A stretch of 64,000 bases of DNA from Paenibacillus sp. ACRRY (GTDB lineage Bacteria; Bacillota; Bacilli; Paenibacillales; Paenibacillaceae), in contig NZ_JAKRNM010000001.1 in NCBI RefSeq assembly GCF_022346995.1, forward strand, positions 992,001-1,056,000, written 5' to 3'. Each line of letters opens with the position of its first letter. The first letter of the stretch is position 1. Made by a program: the position numbers and the translations under genes. The notes below the pieces were generated by a model, which ran no database searches, had not been told where the DNA came from, and saw nothing but the letters and a program-made list of their open reading frames with translations. Below are positions 1-9,296 of this stretch, in pieces.

Positions 1-747
1 CGCATGATTCGCTTCGCCACTAAGCGAAATGCTCAATCGCTTCTGGCCAACGATATCGGATACAATTCCAATCGAATGACCAAGTCGTTCAAGCACCTGA
101 CCTTGTTCGATATGCAGTTCGATAAAGGCACCATACTTTTGAGCAGCCGGTCTGTAACCACTGTCTGACCCGAATCCGGCTTCGCGAATCGCTTGTGAGA
201 AAGGTATTCCGTCCTTATCCGTCAAATGTTGAATGTCTTCAAGAGAGGTAATTCCCGTAATGCTTCGTGATCCCCAATACGCAAATGGAAATCGGCTTCC
301 TTCCTCTTCACATAGCGAGACCACTTGAAGCGTACGCTTGGGCGCCCCGAAGTGTCGTCGTAAGTACTCCAGGGCCAGTACTCCTGCCGCTACACCGTAG
401 GCGCCGTCATATCTTCCACCGTAAACGACAGTATCAATGTGCGATCCGGTCACAATGGGGAGCTGCTCATCCCCTGCTGCAGAATCTGCGGCTTGTAGCG
501 TGCCATATAGATTGCCGGATTGGTCGAATTCGGGAGACAGTCCCATGTGCTCCATTCGCGCAGCTAGCGCATGCTGTGCCTCGCACCAGGCTTTGTCATA
601 CAGCAGGCGAGTTACACCGCCTTTGGCATCAGCTCCGAACGTAGACAGCCAATCCAGCATGGCTTGCAGCTTCACTTCTGCCAGTTGCGGCAAGGGAAAA
701 GTCGGCTCTTCCGTCCCGGAACCCATGAACGTTTCAAATTCGGTCAT
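1..747 (-). CDS. allC: allantoate amidohydrolase, C-terminus cut by window edge
   Basis: Partial M20-type Zn hydrolase, open to the left edge. The start is ATG at 747 behind GGAGG (read on the minus strand); it overlaps the end of the allantoinase gene by 14 nt, implying translational coupling. Visible motifs: VTGSHIDTV (metal-binding His/Asp), CEEEGSRFPFAYWGSRSI with the catalytic Glu pair, and FIELHIEQGQVLE, all typical of allantoate amidohydrolase and N-carbamoyl-L-amino-acid hydrolase. Family knowledge: allantoate amidohydrolases release ammonia and CO2 from allantoate using Mn/Zn. Placement directly after allantoinase favours allantoate as substrate over N-carbamoyl amino acids, but sequence motifs alone do not separate the two. 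About 249 of roughly 410 residues are visible. Confidence 0.9.
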   Translation of the reverse strand, partial: MTEFETFMGSGTEEPTFPLPQLAEVKLQAMLDWLSTFGADAKGGVTRLLYDKAWCEAQHALAARMEHMGLSPEFDQSGNLYGTLQAADSAAGDEQLPIVTGSHIDTVVYGGRYDGAYGVAAGVLALEYLRRHFGAPKRTLQVVSLCEEEGSRFPFAYWGSRSITGITSLEDIQHLTDKDGIPFSQAIREAGFGSDSGYRPAAQKYGAFIELHIEQGQVLERLGHSIGIVSDIVGQKRLSISLSGEANHA

Positions 748-2149
748 GATACTCCTCCGTTCCGTGTTCTCCACTCTTCCCGTAAGAGCCAGCAGCAATA
801 AACTGCCCTGCAGGATTAGGGGGTAGCCCTCCCTTTGAGCTGTATACGCTGGTCCCTCGGCAGAACACTTCTGCTATGGCACAAGCGAATGTACGTCCGA
901 TATACGGACTCTGTTTATGGGTATATAGCAGATCGTCCACTTTTAATGTGGTACTCGTATTCCAATCAACAAGCACAAGATCCGCGTCTTTACCGATCGC
1001 AATTTCTCCTTTGTTCTCAAGCCCCAGCCTTCTGGCAGGCTGCAAAGCAAGAACCCTTCCGAGTAAAGGCAAGCTTACACGGCGGCCAAGATGCCCTTCA
1101 TCCAGCATGATCAGCAGCGTGCTCTGCGCACCGGAAATACCGCCCCATATCTCAAAAAAATTGTCCGACTGTTTCATGGATGGTGGGCACGGTGAATGAT
1201 CGGATGCGATGACGTCAATAAGCCCGGATGCCAGCGCGTCCCATAATGTCTCTTGTTCGGCGCTGCTGCGGAGAGGTGGAGCACACTTCGCCACAGCACC
1301 CAACCGAGCTACATCCTGTTCTGTGAGCGTCAGATAATGCGGGCAAGTTTCCGAGGTGACGTCCTGACCGCGCTCCTTGGCTTCCGCAATTCGTTCTAAT
1401 GCTTCTCTCGTACTGATGTGCACGAAATGCAGCGGACACCCGGTTTGTTCTCCATATTGAAGCGCCTTGGTCACGGCTAAGACTTCAGCTTCCGCAGGAC
1501 GGGATTTCACATAATCCATTGGTCCTGTCTTTCCTTCGGCAATGCTTCTCGCACCAAGCTCTGCAACCATTTCCTCATCTTCGGCATGAAGGGCAAGTAC
1601 GCGATTGAGCCTCGCAATCTCATGCATTCCGTCCAAAAGCGTTTGCTCATCGGCTCTCGCAAAGATGTCCTCTCCTTCTCCGCCCGGCTCCGACATAAAT
1701 GCCTTGAATCCGGCTGCGCCGGACTCGGCTAAGTTCATTAGCTGCTGCTGATTACCCGGAACCAGTCCACCCCAGAATGCATAGTCGACATAGGAACGGT
1801 CCTGGGCAGCCTTCATTTTCATATCCCAAGCTTCCGGACTTGTCGTTGGGGGTACTCCATTAAGCGGCATATCAACATAAGTGGTAATTCCCCCTGCAGC
1901 GAGCGCAGCCGATCCCGAACGAAACCCTTCCCAGCTGGCCAGCCCCGGTTCATTGAAATGAACATGGATATCCACTACGCCAGGCATAACGGTGAAACCA
2001 GCTGCTTCTATTACTTCCGTTCCTGCATCAACCTTCAGTTGCGTGGACAAAGCCGTGATTTTCCCATCTGTGATACCAACATCCAGTTCCTGCACACGAT
2101 CTCTTAACACGACCTGGGCCCCTCGGATGATCGAATCGAAATTTGTCAT
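734..2149 (-). CDS. allB: allantoinase
   Basis: Cyclic amidohydrolase of 471 residues, the usual allantoinase length; opens the ring of allantoin to give allantoate. Seen: DIHVHFNEPG near residue 60 (HxH metal ligands), GFKAFMSE near 147 (Lys expected to be carboxylated and bridge two metals), LHAEDEE near 188, HFVHIST near 242 and DVIASDHSP near 315 (metal-ligand Asp). Phe in the VHFNEPG segment and the long form separate it from dihydroorotase. ATG at 2149 follows GGGAGGG. It lies between the hydroxyisourate hydrolase and allantoate amidohydrolase genes on the same strand, giving a complete urate-to-allantoate order. Cytosolic. Confidence 0.93.
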   Translation of the reverse strand: MTNFDSIIRGAQVVLRDRVQELDVGITDGKITALSTQLKVDAGTEVIEAAGFTVMPGVVDIHVHFNEPGLASWEGFRSGSAALAAGGITTYVDMPLNGVPPTTSPEAWDMKMKAAQDRSYVDYAFWGGLVPGNQQQLMNLAESGAAGFKAFMSEPGGEGEDIFARADEQTLLDGMHEIARLNRVLALHAEDEEMVAELGARSIAEGKTGPMDYVKSRPAEAEVLAVTKALQYGEQTGCPLHFVHISTREALERIAEAKERGQDVTSETCPHYLTLTEQDVARLGAVAKCAPPLRSSAEQETLWDALASGLIDVIASDHSPCPPSMKQSDNFFEIWGGISGAQSTLLIMLDEGHLGRRVSLPLLGRVLALQPARRLGLENKGEIAIGKDADLVLVDWNTSTTLKVDDLLYTHKQSPYIGRTFACAIAEVFCRGTSVYSSKGGLPPNPAGQFIAAGSYGKSGEHGTEEYHDRI

Positions 2150-2190
2150 TTGGATGCCCTCCCTGTGTTAGAACCTGTGTTCAAATTTCT

Positions 2191-2568
2191 TCAGCTTCCG
2201 CGGTATGTACTGTAACCTCCTGGAGCGATTAGTAAAGGGATATGATAATGACTTGTAGTATCAGATACGGCAAAACGGATCGGTACAACCGTCCATAATG
2301 CTTCCACCGATTCTTCGGGTGAACGAGTCGCATAGTACTTTTCGACGTCAAAATGAAGCTCATAAATGCCCTGTTCCAGACGGCCTCCATCCAGTAAGGG
2401 TGCATCCAGACGGCCATCACCGTTGGTCACCGATTCAGTAACTTTTAATCTGGACTCCGACTCTCCATCCTTTTGTACAAGATGCAGTACGATCCGAACT
2501 CCCTCGGCTGGTACTCCTCTGGATGTATCCAGTACATGTGTAGTTATGCGTCCTCCAGCCTTTGCCAT
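2191..2568 (-). CDS. pucM: 5-hydroxyisourate hydrolase (transthyretin-like)
   Basis: 125-residue transthyretin-like protein that hydrolyses 5-hydroxyisourate, the uricase product, to OHCU. Seen: ITTHVLDTSRGVPAEGV near the N-terminus (catalytic His), VPIRF in the middle and the C-terminal YSTYRGS signature; together these distinguish hydrolases from hormone-carrying transthyretins. The start ATG shares one base with the uricase stop (TAATG at 2566-2570), so translation is probably coupled. It sits exactly between the enzymes that make and use its substrate and product; OHCU decarboxylation is supplied by the N-terminal domain of the upstream protein. Confidence 0.95.
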   Translation of the reverse strand: MAKAGGRITTHVLDTSRGVPAEGVRIVLHLVQKDGESESRLKVTESVTNGDGRLDAPLLDGGRLEQGIYELHFDVEKYYATRSPEESVEALWTVVPIRFAVSDTTSHYHIPLLIAPGGYSTYRGS

Positions 2569-4073
2569 TACGATCTACCTACTCTCTTCGAGTCATTGCC
2601 ATCTGTTTCAAGATCATTCCTGGTCATTGAAAACCCTTGAAATCCGTATGGCGGTCTGGGCTCGGTATACACCTTGCCTTCTCCTTCAGCTACTTCTTCC
2701 AGCACGGTTTCCCACGTCCGATTGTTGGATTCAAACGATACCTCACTCAATTGCTCGAATCGCTTCAATACACGGAGTCCGATCTGATACAACAAATGTT
2801 GAATGGATGCAGAACGGCATTCGTGGAACACGGCAGCAGCAATATCACTTACTTGTTCAGCGGCCACATACCGTCCGCGCATATCGTCCATTCCATCTTT
2901 TGGGTCGTGGTACCGCCAGTTGATATCCAGAAAAATAAATAAGGGACGATCTCTTGTCTCAGGCAGTGAGGTATATTCATCCTTGATAAATCCCGCAAAT
3001 TCACTACCCTTAACCTTGATGAGTCGCAGATCAGCTACACCGCTGAAGTGGTTACTCAGCTCAATTTGATTACCGTTTCGCGCAGCCTCTATTGCAGCCG
3101 TACCCCGATCATTTTGCGAATAACGGAATACTATCGTGCTTGATCGATAACTTCCATCGGCTCCGATGGGTACATCTTCAAAAGGGATCTGATCCGCTGT
3201 CATCTGGACTTTCATCATTTGAGGGTATGTCTTAAGAAACAGCTGACTCACATACGCAAGAAAACCTTCAACCGTAGCCCCGGTATAGCTCGCAGCGTGT
3301 TTGAGAATAAAATTCTTCATGGAATCCGTTGCCACGATACTGGAATTATCTCCTTCCTTAAACGAAGGCAAGAATGCATCTCCTTGTACGGCTACCTTGA
3401 TGTTCATGCCGAAGAGAACGTTGCTTCTTCCGGTAAATGGGGATTCCGGTATTGATCCGATCCCGGTTAGCGGTTTGGCATAGGAGCGATACAACCACAC
3501 GTCGCCTTTGCCGTAATACATGGTTCGTTTGGGGACCACAGCAGGCTTCGGATTAATTTCATGTTCATGCCCAATTTGAACCAGCCACTTCTCCAAACGG
3601 ATGGATGCAATTTTGAATACTTCATCTAAAGCCGTGTGAAATTCTTCATCCCTATTCCGTGAGCGACGCTGACGCATCGATTCGAGAATGGATTGAGCAG
3701 TATGACCTTTTACCGCCAATATGAATGGAAAGCCGAATCGGCTTGTATATTCCTTGTTTAATTGGTTCAGTTCGCTATACATCTCAGGAGAGAGGGAGTC
3801 CAGTCCTGCACCTGCTTGTTCCTTCACCGAATTGCTGCTCATGCTGATTCTTGCGCCGAGATCAGGATGGTTGCACAGCAGCTGCAAGATGACCTTGTCG
3901 TCAGACGTTTCAACAACATTCTTCATGACATTCATCATGTGATCCAATGAATCAAAGGGTCGCAAAGTCCAGGAACGTTCAGCTACCCACGGTGATTCCT
4001 CAAATAAGTTACCAAAGGTATGCACGAACTGTGTGACAGACCAGCTGTTAACGAGTTTCATAAAATCGCTCAT
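2568..4073 (-). CDS. pucL: bifunctional OHCU decarboxylase / urate oxidase
   Basis: 501-residue fusion as in Bacillus PucL. Residues ~1-165 form the 2-oxo-4-hydroxy-4-carboxy-5-ureidoimidazoline decarboxylase domain (HPDLGARI near 66, FGFPFILAVKGHTAQSIL near 115-132). Residues ~170-495 are urate oxidase (KGDVWLYRSY, VLFGMNIKV, YVSQLFLKTYPQM, FIKDEYTSLPETRDRPLF). The pair catalyses the first and third steps of urate to allantoin. An upstream in-frame ATG at 4139 exists, but ATG 4073 is preceded by GGAGG at 8 nt spacing and matches the family start, so it is preferred. First gene of the puc-type operon, probably under PucR. Confidence 0.93.
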   Translation of the reverse strand: MSDFMKLVNSWSVTQFVHTFGNLFEESPWVAERSWTLRPFDSLDHMMNVMKNVVETSDDKVILQLLCNHPDLGARISMSSNSVKEQAGAGLDSLSPEMYSELNQLNKEYTSRFGFPFILAVKGHTAQSILESMRQRRSRNRDEEFHTALDEVFKIASIRLEKWLVQIGHEHEINPKPAVVPKRTMYYGKGDVWLYRSYAKPLTGIGSIPESPFTGRSNVLFGMNIKVAVQGDAFLPSFKEGDNSSIVATDSMKNFILKHAASYTGATVEGFLAYVSQLFLKTYPQMMKVQMTADQIPFEDVPIGADGSYRSSTIVFRYSQNDRGTAAIEAARNGNQIELSNHFSGVADLRLIKVKGSEFAGFIKDEYTSLPETRDRPLFIFLDINWRYHDPKDGMDDMRGRYVAAEQVSDIAAAVFHECRSASIQHLLYQIGLRVLKRFEQLSEVSFESNNRTWETVLEEVAEGEGKVYTEPRPPYGFQGFSMTRNDLETDGNDSKRVGRS

Positions 4074-4377
4074 GTCAGAACCTCCGGTCTTTTGTGAATT
4101 GTTGTTCTTCATTCTAAGGTTCAGGGTAGGATGCAGCAATAATATCTACGCAATTTTGTAATATAACATAACATCATATTCGTGAACTGTTATCTGTGCA
4201 CAGGGATTAAGGGTACCCATGTCATATAAACTAAAAAAACCGTACGCCTGATAAGGGGCATACGGTTCTTGTTCTGTATTATTATCATTGTAATGAAGCA
4301 CAAATGTCGGAATGGAGGGATTTCTTCGAGTTGTGTATCTCTAAATGGAATCCGTTCACTCTCTGTCTAATGCATAT
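4074..4377. other. intergenic: puc operon leader and pucR terminator
   Basis: Separates the puc-type operon (5' end) from the 3' end of pucR, both on the minus strand. The half near 4074-4230 is AT-rich and should hold the puc promoter; no convincing -35/-10 pair could be fixed by eye. The half near 4233-4268 is the pucR terminator. No further ORF with a ribosome-binding site was seen. Confidence 0.5.
4233..4268 (-). terminator. terminator of pucR
   Basis: Read on the minus strand: stem AACCGTATGCC / GGCGTACGGTT with one G-U pair, small loop, then a run of seven T. It lies downstream of pucR and upstream of the puc operon. Confidence 0.85.
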
Positions 4378-5988
4378 TTATGGTCTTGCAGTTCTTTTAT
4401 CCCGGCCAAATTTACGGAACGTAAATACCAGTTTTAACTTTAGCAAGTCATTCGTTTTCTTAAAGTCCATCTGCAGCAGGCTTCCGATTTTCTCCATGCG
4501 ATAGGTAATGGTGTTGCGGTGAACAAACAGCTGCTTCGCAGCTTCGTTGATCAGTCCATCATTCTCAATGAAAGATTCGAGTGTGTTCATCAATATGTGA
4601 TTAGGGTCGCCATCTCTAGCCAGCAGGGGTTCCAATACTTTATTACAGTAATTCTCCATAATGTTATCCGGGACATGTTGGAACACATAGGCAAACTCCA
4701 ACATCTCAAACTGGAGTGCACGATCCTTCATTCCGAAGCGACGTGCCAGCTGCCGAGTATCCAGGCATTCCTGATAAGCTTCACGCAATGATTTGGGCTC
4801 ATGTTTCATTTTGCTAATCCAGAATCTCGGCACAGATGCTCCTTTTGCCTCCTGGGCAGATAATACATCCGCGAAGCGACTGAGCAGAAACCCCGATAGT
4901 TCCTCCCCATAATCGCGCCCTGTCGGACATGTATAAATTGACAAAATGCCATCTTCCATCTGAAAATGCTGCGACGCCGTAAATTGCATCAATGGATTAT
5001 ACTGCAGTTCACGATGAATTTGCTTCAGCAGTTTCCCCTCGGCGAAGACCGAAGGTTCCAGCGTAATGAGCACGCATTGATAGGTACCCTGAAACAGATG
5101 AACGCCTTTGTTCTCACTCAGTCTGGTCAACTCTTCCACTGTCATTTTGTTATCGAGGTATTGGGTTAACAGTGTACGCATCTCATCCTGCACGGTCGGA
5201 TTAATGTGTTCCCGGTAGGTCATATCCATATAAAAAGCCAGTACGTCCGCGGCCTGCTGAAATAATTCTTCCTCTGCCCGCAGGGAAAGTGCTGAATCAG
5301 TAAACACGAGCAGGAACCCATACTCTTCATCATTTTGTTTGATGGGAACCCGATGACAACTGCCCTGATTCCATTTCACGCGATGCATGACGGATTTCCA
5401 TGGCCAGCCCTGCACCAATGACTCTCCGGTCATGCCCTCACTACCATAGAGTACGTGTCCTCGGGAGCCTATTACTGCAAGCGGGTAGTTTAATACGGTC
5501 GCAAGCTCGGCAAACACATTTCGATGCTGCTGCTGTTGTTGTAATGCAAAATGCATCAGCTTCTTCTGTTTCTGTACAACTTCATGCAGCAATCGGTGGC
5601 TACGCTCATGTTCCGCCTTAAACAAAGCATTCATTTGATCCGAAAAGGTGAATTGAAATGGCAGCTCCAGCAGCGGCAAGCGTAAACGATCCGCTTCTTC
5701 AATAAACCCTTGAGGAATGGACTGCCAGAAACGCCCAAGTTTAATGCCGAGTCCTGCACATCCGCGGTCATTCAGTCGCCGCATTAATCGAAGCGCATCG
5801 GTTTCGTTGTCTTTCATGATAAAAGCAGTAGTGAACAGCAACTCTCCGGATTTAATCCAATCCGCGATATCTGGAGCGTCCATGACGTTAACGGATTTCA
5901 TCATCCGTGAAGTCCCTTCCCCGCCGGCAACGAGCCTGGCCTCAGATAACGGGTATACTTGCAAAGCCTCTTTAACCGTAAGCTGCAT
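4378..5988 (-). CDS. pucR: PucR-family transcriptional regulator of purine catabolism
   Basis: 536 residues: N-terminal PucR domain (TVKEALQVYPLSEARLVAGGEG, then DAPDIADWIKSGELLFTTAF), a poorly conserved central region, and the C-terminal helix-turn-helix (LFVHRNTITYRMEKIGSLL near 500) typical of PucR/CdaR regulators. A GTG at 5994 lies only 2 nt from GGGAGGT; ATG 5988 has 7 nt spacing and is chosen. Family knowledge: PucR activates the purine degradation operon in Bacillus subtilis in response to allantoin-type effectors. Adjacent location upstream of the uricase operon supports the same job here. Ends in its own terminator, so it is a separate transcription unit. Confidence 0.88.
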   Translation of the reverse strand: MQLTVKEALQVYPLSEARLVAGGEGTSRMMKSVNVMDAPDIADWIKSGELLFTTAFIMKDNETDALRLMRRLNDRGCAGLGIKLGRFWQSIPQGFIEEADRLRLPLLELPFQFTFSDQMNALFKAEHERSHRLLHEVVQKQKKLMHFALQQQQQHRNVFAELATVLNYPLAVIGSRGHVLYGSEGMTGESLVQGWPWKSVMHRVKWNQGSCHRVPIKQNDEEYGFLLVFTDSALSLRAEEELFQQAADVLAFYMDMTYREHINPTVQDEMRTLLTQYLDNKMTVEELTRLSENKGVHLFQGTYQCVLITLEPSVFAEGKLLKQIHRELQYNPLMQFTASQHFQMEDGILSIYTCPTGRDYGEELSGFLLSRFADVLSAQEAKGASVPRFWISKMKHEPKSLREAYQECLDTRQLARRFGMKDRALQFEMLEFAYVFQHVPDNIMENYCNKVLEPLLARDGDPNHILMNTLESFIENDGLINEAAKQLFVHRNTITYRMEKIGSLLQMDFKKTNDLLKLKLVFTFRKFGRDKRTARP

Positions 5989-6145
5989 AGACACGACCTC
6001 CCATATATATAACTCAACTCGTTATACTTTTCTCTTAATATGGAAATAAAAAGCCCATTCCATGGTCCACAACCCATTTTATTCATCAGAATCAAACTAT
6101 TTGTTAAGTATTATAACATCAATTTTGAATTTAGAGCTTACATGA

Positions 6146-6199
6146 TAAAAATAAAACCAATGACAACATTGCAGCCTGAGCTTGGCAATGTATCATTGG
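6146..6199 (-). terminator. terminator of hybrid histidine kinase
   Basis: Minus-strand reading: CCAATGA-t-ACATTGC, a 12-nt loop, GCAATGT-tg-TCATTGG, then TTTTATTTTT. Long two-segment stem with a good U-tract, positioned just after the kinase stop at 6245. Confidence 0.85.
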
Positions 6200-6244
6200 C
6201 TTTATATCGTGTATTGAATGGATTGATTTACGATAAATAAGTTC

Positions 6245-8983
6245 TTAAATCTCTAGCGTTTCCGGGCTTAGCCATAATTTCATTCGGGATAGTACCTCTT
6301 TGATATTCAGCGGCTTGCTAATATAGTCCGAAGCTCCTGCTGCAATACATTTATCACGATCTTCTTTCATGGCTTTAGCCGTTAATGCAATGATCGGCAG
6401 CTTGGTAAGCTTCAATCGTTCCCGAATTTGACGTGTCGTATCGTAACCGTCCAATTCCGGCATCATGATATCCATTAAAATGATATCGGGATTGGCTTCC
6501 CCGCTTTCCAGCATCTCGAGACATTCATACCCGTTCTGGGCGGTAATGATATGCATGCCATACTGTTCAAGTGCATTCGCAAGGGCATATACGTTGCGAA
6601 TATCATCATCTACGACAAAAACCTGGCGTCCCCTTAATAGTGATTCTTCCAGAGGTGTCAGCAGAATCTCATCCTTTGATGTGTTAGACAGAGATCCCAC
6701 GATTGGAATCGTTGTAGCTACCTCGTTCAGGAATAGTCGTGAAGCGTTCTTTGTCTCAGGCTCCTCAGGTCTCAATGGCAAGAAAAGGGTAAATACACTG
6801 CCCTGTCCTTCTCGGCTGGTCGCCGAAATGGAACCTCCAAGCAAAGTGGCAAGGGATTGGGAAATGGACAAACCGAGCCCGGTTCCACCGTATTTCCTTG
6901 CAGTCGCACCATCCGCTTGTTTGAATGCGTCGAAGATTTGCAGCAGCTTATCGTCAGCAATGCCGATCCCCGTATCACTGACCGAGAAAGCAATAACATC
7001 CGTTTCCGGGCCACCAGCCTCCGGGCTTGCCAGATTCATTCGGGAGATAGTCAGGGCAACTTCGCCCTCGTGTGTAAACTTGAATGCGTTCGAGAGCAGG
7101 TTTCTTAGAATCTGATGCAAGCGCATCTCATCCGTGACTATGGTTTCCGGCAAATGGCCTTGCATTTGAATCCTGAAGTCGATTCCTTTCTGCTCAGCGG
7201 TTTTTAAGAAATACTGATTCATCGTTTCCGGCAGCACGCCGAGATAAACATCGCCAAGATCAATGTCCATCTCACCTGCCTCCACTTTGGAAAGATCTAA
7301 AATGTCATTGATCAGATTAAGCAAATCTTTGCCTGAAGTATGAATGACAGATGCGTATTTTTGTTCTTCACTACTCAAGTGCTCATGTTTGTTTTCAGCC
7401 AAAATCTCGGACAGGATAAGCATACTATTCAGCGGGGTACGCAACTCATGTGACATGTTAGCCAAAAATTCGGATTTGTATCCCGAACTTGTCCGCAGTT
7501 GGTCAGCTACACTCGCAAGCTCGCTCGCTGAGTTCTCGGCTGCATTTTTTTGCACTTCCAGGCGCTCGTTCAGCATATGTAGCTCTTCGGTTTGCATTTG
7601 CAGTTCTTCTGTCTGTGACAGCATTTCCTCGGTCTGCACCTGAAGCTTCTCCGACTGAGCTTGAAGCTCCTCGTTCAGTACCTGGGATTCATCATATAAC
7701 TGCTGCAGTTCCATGCGAGTCGCCGTGGAGTGGAGAGATACACTGAAGATTTCTATTAATTCACTAAGCTGTTCAAGTTCTTTCTCCTGTAATGGCTTTA
7801 ATGAAGCCAGTTCTATCACCGCGATCGTTCGGCCTTCGAAGATCACAGGCACGACTGTAAGAGATGTTGCAGAAGCATGGCCTAGTCCCGAAGAGATGCG
7901 AATATAGTTCTGCGGCAGATCATTCATACGCAGTATCCGTTTCTCCACCGCACTTTGACCTACAAGCCCTTCGCCCGGTGCAAGTGATACTTTGCCAATG
8001 GAGCGCTCTTTGTCCCCGTCTGCTGCATAAGCAGCTACGCGCAACAGCCGATTATCTTTTGAGTAGTACAGTACACTGTAGGGAACCTCCAGCAGAGTGG
8101 CAAGCTCGCTCAGGAACAGACGTGACAATCCCTCCAGATTAGTCGGGTTCTGCAGGAGTGTGGCGATATTCGTAATCTGATCCTTCACCCGATTCTGCTC
8201 CTGCACCTTATCGAGCAACATGTTAGTCTCCCGTCCAAGGTCACCTACTTCATCCTCTGTTCGCACATGAATCCGTTCTGCTAAATTGCCCCCTTGGGAA
8301 ATATCGCTAATGGTTTGTCTTACGTCGCGCAGCGTTCTAACAATATTACCAGACACCATGATCGCTGCTCCGATTGAAAATGCAGCAATAGCAGCCCATA
8401 GGGTGTACATGATCGTAAGCAGGGTTGAACTGCGTTCAGCAAGATTGCTTACTCGTGCTTCCGTCAAAGCAATTTCGGTATTCCGAAAACTTGTAAGTTG
8501 AGAACGAAGTAAATCGATTTCGTTCTTACCCGGATCGGATTGAAAAAACGTAATCACTTGCTCCTGATCACCCTGTTTTTTCAATTCAATGGACGGTTCT
8601 GCTGCAACCTCAATCCAGCGTTCAATATGCGTTTTAATCGTTTGCAAACTCTGTTGCTGGGATGGATTATCACTGATGAGCCCGTATAACTGGTCATAGT
8701 TCGAATTCCACTCCGAGAGTGCATGGTTGTAGGGTTCCAGGTAGCTGTCTTTACCTGTTAGCATGAATCCTCGCTGTCCTGTCTCCATATCGAGTACATC
8801 CTTCTCAATGGCATTGGTCAGGTTATGTACTTCGAGGTCATGATGACTTATAAAATCGTTTTCTTTTTGCAATTCGTTAATCTGAGCCGATAGAACCAGC
8901 AAGGCGGCTCCAAATAACATCACAACCACTAGATAGCCCAACAAAATTTTGGAGCGTATCGTAAACCTTCTCTTCTTCGACAA
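6245..8983 (-). CDS. membrane hybrid sensor histidine kinase (CHASE3-HAMP-GAF-HisKA-HATPase-REC)
   Basis: 912-residue hybrid kinase. Order seen: TM1 (~12-32), CHASE3-like extracytoplasmic domain (DMETGQRGFMLTG near 70), TM2 (~195-215), HAMP, GAF (~290-430), a coiled coil rich in EELQxQxEEL repeats (~435-500), HisKA with HELRTPLNS (phosphoacceptor His), HATPase with NLLSNAFKFT, DTGIGI and GGTGLGLSIS, and a C-terminal receiver (VVDDD, LMDIMMPELDG phosphoacceptor Asp, LTAKAM). TTG 8983 follows GGAGGT at 7 nt; the TTG at 9007 overlaps that site and is rejected. No separate response regulator, Hpt or output domain lies nearby, so its signal and target are unknown. Ends with its own terminator. Confidence 0.9.
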   Translation of the reverse strand: MSKKRRFTIRSKILLGYLVVVMLFGAALLVLSAQINELQKENDFISHHDLEVHNLTNAIEKDVLDMETGQRGFMLTGKDSYLEPYNHALSEWNSNYDQLYGLISDNPSQQQSLQTIKTHIERWIEVAAEPSIELKKQGDQEQVITFFQSDPGKNEIDLLRSQLTSFRNTEIALTEARVSNLAERSSTLLTIMYTLWAAIAAFSIGAAIMVSGNIVRTLRDVRQTISDISQGGNLAERIHVRTEDEVGDLGRETNMLLDKVQEQNRVKDQITNIATLLQNPTNLEGLSRLFLSELATLLEVPYSVLYYSKDNRLLRVAAYAADGDKERSIGKVSLAPGEGLVGQSAVEKRILRMNDLPQNYIRISSGLGHASATSLTVVPVIFEGRTIAVIELASLKPLQEKELEQLSELIEIFSVSLHSTATRMELQQLYDESQVLNEELQAQSEKLQVQTEEMLSQTEELQMQTEELHMLNERLEVQKNAAENSASELASVADQLRTSSGYKSEFLANMSHELRTPLNSMLILSEILAENKHEHLSSEEQKYASVIHTSGKDLLNLINDILDLSKVEAGEMDIDLGDVYLGVLPETMNQYFLKTAEQKGIDFRIQMQGHLPETIVTDEMRLHQILRNLLSNAFKFTHEGEVALTISRMNLASPEAGGPETDVIAFSVSDTGIGIADDKLLQIFDAFKQADGATARKYGGTGLGLSISQSLATLLGGSISATSREGQGSVFTLFLPLRPEEPETKNASRLFLNEVATTIPIVGSLSNTSKDEILLTPLEESLLRGRQVFVVDDDIRNVYALANALEQYGMHIITAQNGYECLEMLESGEANPDIILMDIMMPELDGYDTTRQIRERLKLTKLPIIALTAKAMKEDRDKCIAAGASDYISKPLNIKEVLSRMKLWLSPETLEI

Positions 8984-9235
8984 CGCGGAAACCTCCAATG
9001 GAATCAATCAATTCACCGCACAACAATTTAGATCTGCTTATGTAGTTTATATGGATACATGAAGTCTGACAAGCATTATATCCGATCTAATCTTATTTCG
9101 ACATTGACATAGTTCAAGGTTGTCATTCTGGGGTTAAACGCATTTCGGTGATATAGATAAAGTCTGAATGTTCTGAGGTTGTAAGCTGTGCGGAATTCAT
9201 ACATAGTCAAGAAGGTTTAGACATATTCTTAACAA

Positions 9236-9266
9236 GAAAAAACGACCTGCTTATTCAGGCCGTTTC
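9236..9266 (-). terminator. terminator of fumC
   Basis: Minus-strand hairpin ACGGCCTG / CAGGTCGT with a 6-nt loop followed by TTTTTTCTTG, about 30 nt after the fumarase stop. Confidence 0.88.
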
Positions 9267-9296
9267 TTCCTCTAGCGTTTTTAACTGTAAAAAAAC

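Noticed and set aside
2366..2923. 185-residue plus-strand frame over pucM/pucL
   Set aside because: Antisense shadow of two well-recognised enzymes.
5528..5545. CTG/TGT triplet run inside pucR
   Set aside because: Encodes a short Gln stretch (QQQQQ) in the linker of the protein; an ordinary low-complexity segment.
6153..6165. Partial match to the B. subtilis PucR box (CATTGGTT) upstream of pucR
   Set aside because: The sequence is one arm of the kinase terminator hairpin at 6146-6199, so the match is better explained by that stem.
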